A stretch of 64,000 bases of DNA, taken from Misgurnus anguillicaudatus. Taxonomy: Eukaryota > Chordata > Actinopteri > Cypriniformes > Cobitidae. The stretch's first letter is position 1. The number at the start of each line of letters is the position of its first letter. Positions 60,617-64,000 of this stretch are shown piece by piece. The DNA is taken from positions 6,638,501-6,702,500 of the forward strand of contig NW_027395283.1 of NCBI RefSeq assembly GCF_027580225.2, written 5' to 3'. The notes under the pieces were generated by a model. The model searched no databases and was not told where the DNA came from. It saw only the letters and a list, made by a program, of their open reading frames with translations. The position numbers were made by a program, and so were the translations under genes.

Positions 60617-61670
60617 CAGTGTTGGGAACGTTACTTTAAAAAAGTAATTAGTTATAGTTACTAGTTACTTCTCAAAAATAGTAACTGAGTTAGTAACTGC
60701 GTTACATTATTATAAAAGTAATTAATTACCAGGAAAAGTAATTACTGCGTTACTTAAAAAAATCTAATATTTCAAATAGCTTGAATACCCCTTACAAATT
60801 AAATATGTTAAATGACTAAAATGAATACTAAAGAGAAATTACAAATTTTTTGGCAGCATGTGACGATTTGAGGTGCTTTATTAGATCAGAATTACTTGCC
60901 ACAGACGTGGAGAGACTTTTTCTTCATGGGCATAAGTTGCACATTACACAAACATTATTGCCTTTCACCTCAACAATGGAAAAGTAGTGCTTTATACTTC
61001 GTGTTTGCGATCGCTACCTTTGAGCTTGTTGTACTTGCCATCACCCTGTCGCCGGTGTTTTCGGAGTGATTGATGCGCGATGACCGGGCTGCCTGTCAGT
61101 GCTTTGAGATCATCACAGTCATCAGCAGCACCGCTGCTCGTTGAGAAGAGAAAACGACGCGTATTTTCATGTCAGTCTATAAATGTCTCCAACCACGTCA
61201 GAAAAGATAGCTAGATTTGTCCTATAATGTCGCTAAAGTGATAGAAAGTTGCTAAATCTAGCGACAAAGTGACAAAGTTGCTCAGACTTTTTTTTTTACA
61301 CTGCTCGCTCGCTCAGACTCGGAGTCCGACTGTGCGAGTGGGCGTGCCTGTTTGTGAACTCTGCCTCTGGTTGGCTAACGTTGGAGACTAAGCCAATCAC
61401 CATCAGCTATGTGGTTCTCCCACCCCCTCTAACACACAGACACACCAATCAGCATCAGTTATGTTTCTCCCAACACACACACAAGAGAAAAAGAGAGAGT
61501 GAGCATACGCGGCTGAAAATCACTTCAGTGAGATCAATTTTAGTAACGCGCAGCATTTTAATGTCAGTAACGATAGCGGCGTTATAACGGGGGAAACAGT
61601 AATTCGTTACTGAAAAAAATAACGCAGTTACTAACGCCAATTACTTATAACGCCGTTATTCCCATCACTG
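60617..61670. mobile_element. hAT element with 8-bp TSD (TTTAAGCA)
   Basis: CAGTGTTGGGAACGTTACTT and, reversed, CAGTGATGGGAATAACGGCG are the termini. TTTAAGCA flanks exactly (60609-60616, 61671-61678). Both ends carry repeated AGTAACT/GTTACT motifs. Non-coding. Confidence 0.94.
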
Positions 61671-61678
61671 TTTAAGCA

Positions 61679-62084
61679 TTATTGATCAAATCATCAGAAT
61701 ACAGACAGAAATAACAACACAAACACAATATATACACAACAGATAAACACAAAGTACAGATGATAAATGATAGAGATGAAGATTAGAAAAAAGAAGAGAA
61801 AGTCAACTCTTAAAATCTGATGGACACTTCACACAACTCTCTGTCGAGCTTTGACATTGATGCTGTTTCTCTTTATTTACACGACTGTCAACCTCCAGGA
61901 CTTTTAAAATAAAGCATCACCTTCATTTTCTTACTGTTTGTGTGTGAACTCATAAAACTGTCATTATATTATACTACATACATATCAATACATTCATCTC
62001 TTACATTGAAATCAAATATTCAGAGGAAATAGATGAAATGTGTTTTTGTATTGTTGTAGCTCATGTGTATGTGTCACGGCCAGG
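61679..62084. other. Unassigned flank
   Basis: Non-coding AT-rich sequence with no recognised element. Confidence 0.4.
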
Positions 62085-63430
62085 GGCTGGCTGCTAATAG
62101 GCTAAAGCCACGCCCCTTCTCAACTTCCACCTCGAGGAGGTCCCCAAGGGCAACCCAATGACCAGACAACACAAGAACAGGTAGGTATAAAACAATCTTT
62201 ATTGAATTTAAATATTTAAAATGTCTTCGGGAATAGGGAAAGGGGGAATTAAAACTAAAATCTAGCTCTGCCCTCCAGGTGGGCCTCAGCCGGGGGATGA
62301 CGGGAAGCAAGGGGCCAACGGGGGTCCGGGACGTGGGACTCAGGCTCCGGCCTGGCCTTAGTAATCCGTGGCGCGCTCCTTCTTCCTCCTGGAGGCAGAA
62401 TCAGAACCAGAATGAGTGTGGGGGATTATTATCTTGGTCGCGTACCTGAATCTTCCTCGTGGAGGCTCTCCCTTGTAGTTACACAATTTTGGTCAGGTTA
62501 CTCACTACTCCTCTCCTATCTCTCCACAGGTAGCAGCTGGGACAGAGAGACACCGTTTATTTGGTGTGGACTAGCTCTCACCTCTTGGCTGGACTCAGCG
62601 TATCGTAAGTACAGGTTTGGCTCGATTTCTCCTCAGAATATTCACTCTCTCTCCTCTTCTCTCCACAGGTATCGACTTGGACACAGAAGCACAGTTAGTT
62701 TGCTTTAAGATGGCTCTCACCTCTCGACTGGACTCAGCATACCGTAAGTACAGGTTTTGCTCGGTTTCTCCTCAAAATATTCACTCTCTCTCCTCTTCTC
62801 TCCACAGCTATCGACTTGGACACAGAAGCACAGTTAATTTGCTTTGAAATGGCTCTCACCTCTCGGCTGGACTCAGCGTACCGTAAGTACAGGTTTTGCT
62901 TGGTTTCTCCTCAGAATATTCACTCACAGGTCTACCGGATACAGTGCATGCTCCGTCTCTATAGATCGACAGCTTAAGAGGTTAATAGGCACACAGGCAG
63001 CAGTGGTGGACTTACAGCAGTCGGCGCGGCGTGCGATGGGGTAAGTAGTTCCTAGGTGGCGTCGGGGGCGAACCCTCACGACCGCTAGATGGTGGCAGAG
63101 GGGTGGAATATCCCAACGTCTCACCGGGCCGAGCGCTGCCCTTTCCTCATTGCCATCAGGCGTTCGAACTCTGGACAGGGGCGCCCCTTTGTAGAGGCCA
63201 CGGGACGATGGAATTACGTCACCTCTCTCTCTGCAACAACAATGTTTATGCAATTGGAAACATCAACAATAATAGCCCCAAATCGTACTCACGCCTCTGC
63301 TGTTTCCTCGGCTCTTCACCGCCACTCTTCACATCCGCCCGATGGCTAGACGGGGGAAAATCGTTTCTGGGCACCGTCCTATTTCTGGAGGCCCGAAGCA
63401 CGCTCACAACATATGCTGTACTGCAGTGGT
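62085..63430. other. Unassigned GC-richer block with tandem repeats
   Basis: Starts near TGTCACGGCCAGGGGCTGG (at about 62070) and differs in base composition from its flanks. A minus-strand AATAAA lies near 62195. Two other blocks (376-1864 and 57492-58113) also show a left-end minus-strand polyadenylation signal. Several mid-length frames on both strands lack family features. Possibly an LTR or a non-autonomous element. Confidence 0.35.
62521..62931 (+). repeat. 139-bp tandem repeat with splice-like signals
   Basis: About three units, with TCTCCACAG at 62521, 62660 and 62799, a spacing of 139 bases. Each holds TATCGACTTGGACACAGAAG (first unit diverged), TGGACTCAGC and CGTAAGTACAGG. The 3' part of each unit is pyrimidine-rich (CTCTCTCCTCTTCTCTCCACAG, first 20 bases) as at a splice acceptor. 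Confidence 0.9.
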
Positions 63431-64000
63431 GTAGTCTAGATTTTTGTAGTGAGTATACTGTGATTTTTCCCTCTCACCCTTATGCTCACTCGTCCCAGAG
63501 TGACACCCCATAAGCACCACCACACTTACAGATGCATACAGTATGGATCTTCATGTAATCGAGAGCATTCTGAAAGTGTACTCATAAACACATAAACTGA
63601 ATGTGTTATCAACATGTCAGTTTATGATAAGAAAAAAAGACTTTAACAGTCAATGGGTTTACAGCTGGGGAAACTGGATGGATTTTTAGACTGGTTTAGT
63701 GTTAATCAACATCTAACTCAGGGCCAAAACTTACTCAACTGTTAATTAAAATTAAATAAACTGTTTACAATCTTCAATCCGTGGCTAACACATGCATTGA
63801 AGAAGAAAAATATCCACTCTTTCAATAGCTATTATCTGACAACTATTGATAACATTACCATGTGTAATTTAATGGTGTAAATGTTTTTAATTAATACACA
63901 TTTAAGATGACCATGAATTAACTCTAATTTGCATAGTCATTGAAATAAAAGCTTATTTTATGCATATAATACAAGCAGTGTCTAAAAATGAAAATAGGCT
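63431..64000. other. Right edge, nothing recognised
   Basis: GCAGTGGTGTAGTCTAGATTT near 63425 looks like the start of a DNA-transposon terminus, but no partner lies in the window. The rest is AT-rich and non-coding. Confidence 0.35.

Noticed and set aside
63103..63513. 136-codon frame near the right edge
   Set aside because: It overlaps another frame of similar length, has no recognisable motif and lies in an unassigned repeat-like block.
60203..64000. B30.2/SPRY exon expected after the LRR exons of many fish NLRs
   Set aside because: No PRY-SPRY motif was found in any frame. It may lie beyond the window or be absent.

Overview
This is a teleost fish genomic window, most likely from a cypriniform (zebrafish/carp/loach-type) genome. 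The evidence is a fish-specific FISNA-NACHT NLR gene with 174-bp LRR exons, two DIRS-type tyrosine-recombinase retrotransposons of the kind common in cyprinids, and a very dense load of hAT, Tc1, TTAA-type and Harbinger-like DNA transposons and LINEs. Nothing prokaryotic is present. The ORFs that look like host genes are all exons of one NLR gene; almost all other coding signal is decayed transposon protein.

Host gene: one plus-strand NLR (NLRC3-like, fish NLR class) is spread over about 50 kb. I place six exons, all compatible by splice phase (every junction is phase 2): two short N-terminal exons (10720-10833 and 24698-24790), the large FISNA-NACHT-winged-helix exon (27792-29567), and three LRR exons of exactly 174 nt (33579-33752, 53472-53645, 60029-60202). 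All are open. No initiator exon and no B30.2/SPRY exon is visible, so the gene probably extends beyond the window or is partial.

Layout. 0-7 kb: a LINE ORF1 fragment, an unassigned repeat-rich block and a decayed L1-clade LINE split by a Tc1 element. 7-10 kb: a TIR element with a long hairpin, then a jockey/CR1/L2-like LINE carrying a MITE. 10.7-24.8 kb: NLR intron 1, filled by nested hAT elements, an L2-like tail and TTAA-type MITEs. 24.8-27.6 kb: an internally deleted DIRS in NLR intron 2. 29.8-32.9 kb: a 2.25-kb near-perfect palindrome and a fold-back element in intron 3. 35-36.2 kb: a TIR element with a DUF3504/Crypton-like fragment and a LINE tail with a 13-bp target duplication. 36.2-42.8 kb: an old DIRS whose recombinase region is tandemly amplified and split by a hAT. 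43.7-46.6 kb: a hAT MITE and a ZMYM1-like hAT. 47.3-51.5 kb: a younger DIRS. 53.7-58.3 kb: a TIR element carrying nested insertions. 60.6-63.4 kb: another hAT and a tandem repeat whose units carry splice-like signals.

The genes do not form a pathway. The window is one immune-receptor gene whose introns have been inflated by serial transposition. Nine insertions have exact target duplications I could read directly (Tc1 TA; hAT TGTGCATT, GTCGAGAG, CAAACTGC, AAAATAAG, ATGGAAAC, TTTAAGCA, TAAATAAA; LINE AGGTCAAACAGCT), so a relative chronology can be reconstructed. LRR exons 1 and 3 share almost identical upstream intron sequence, which indicates recent exon duplication.
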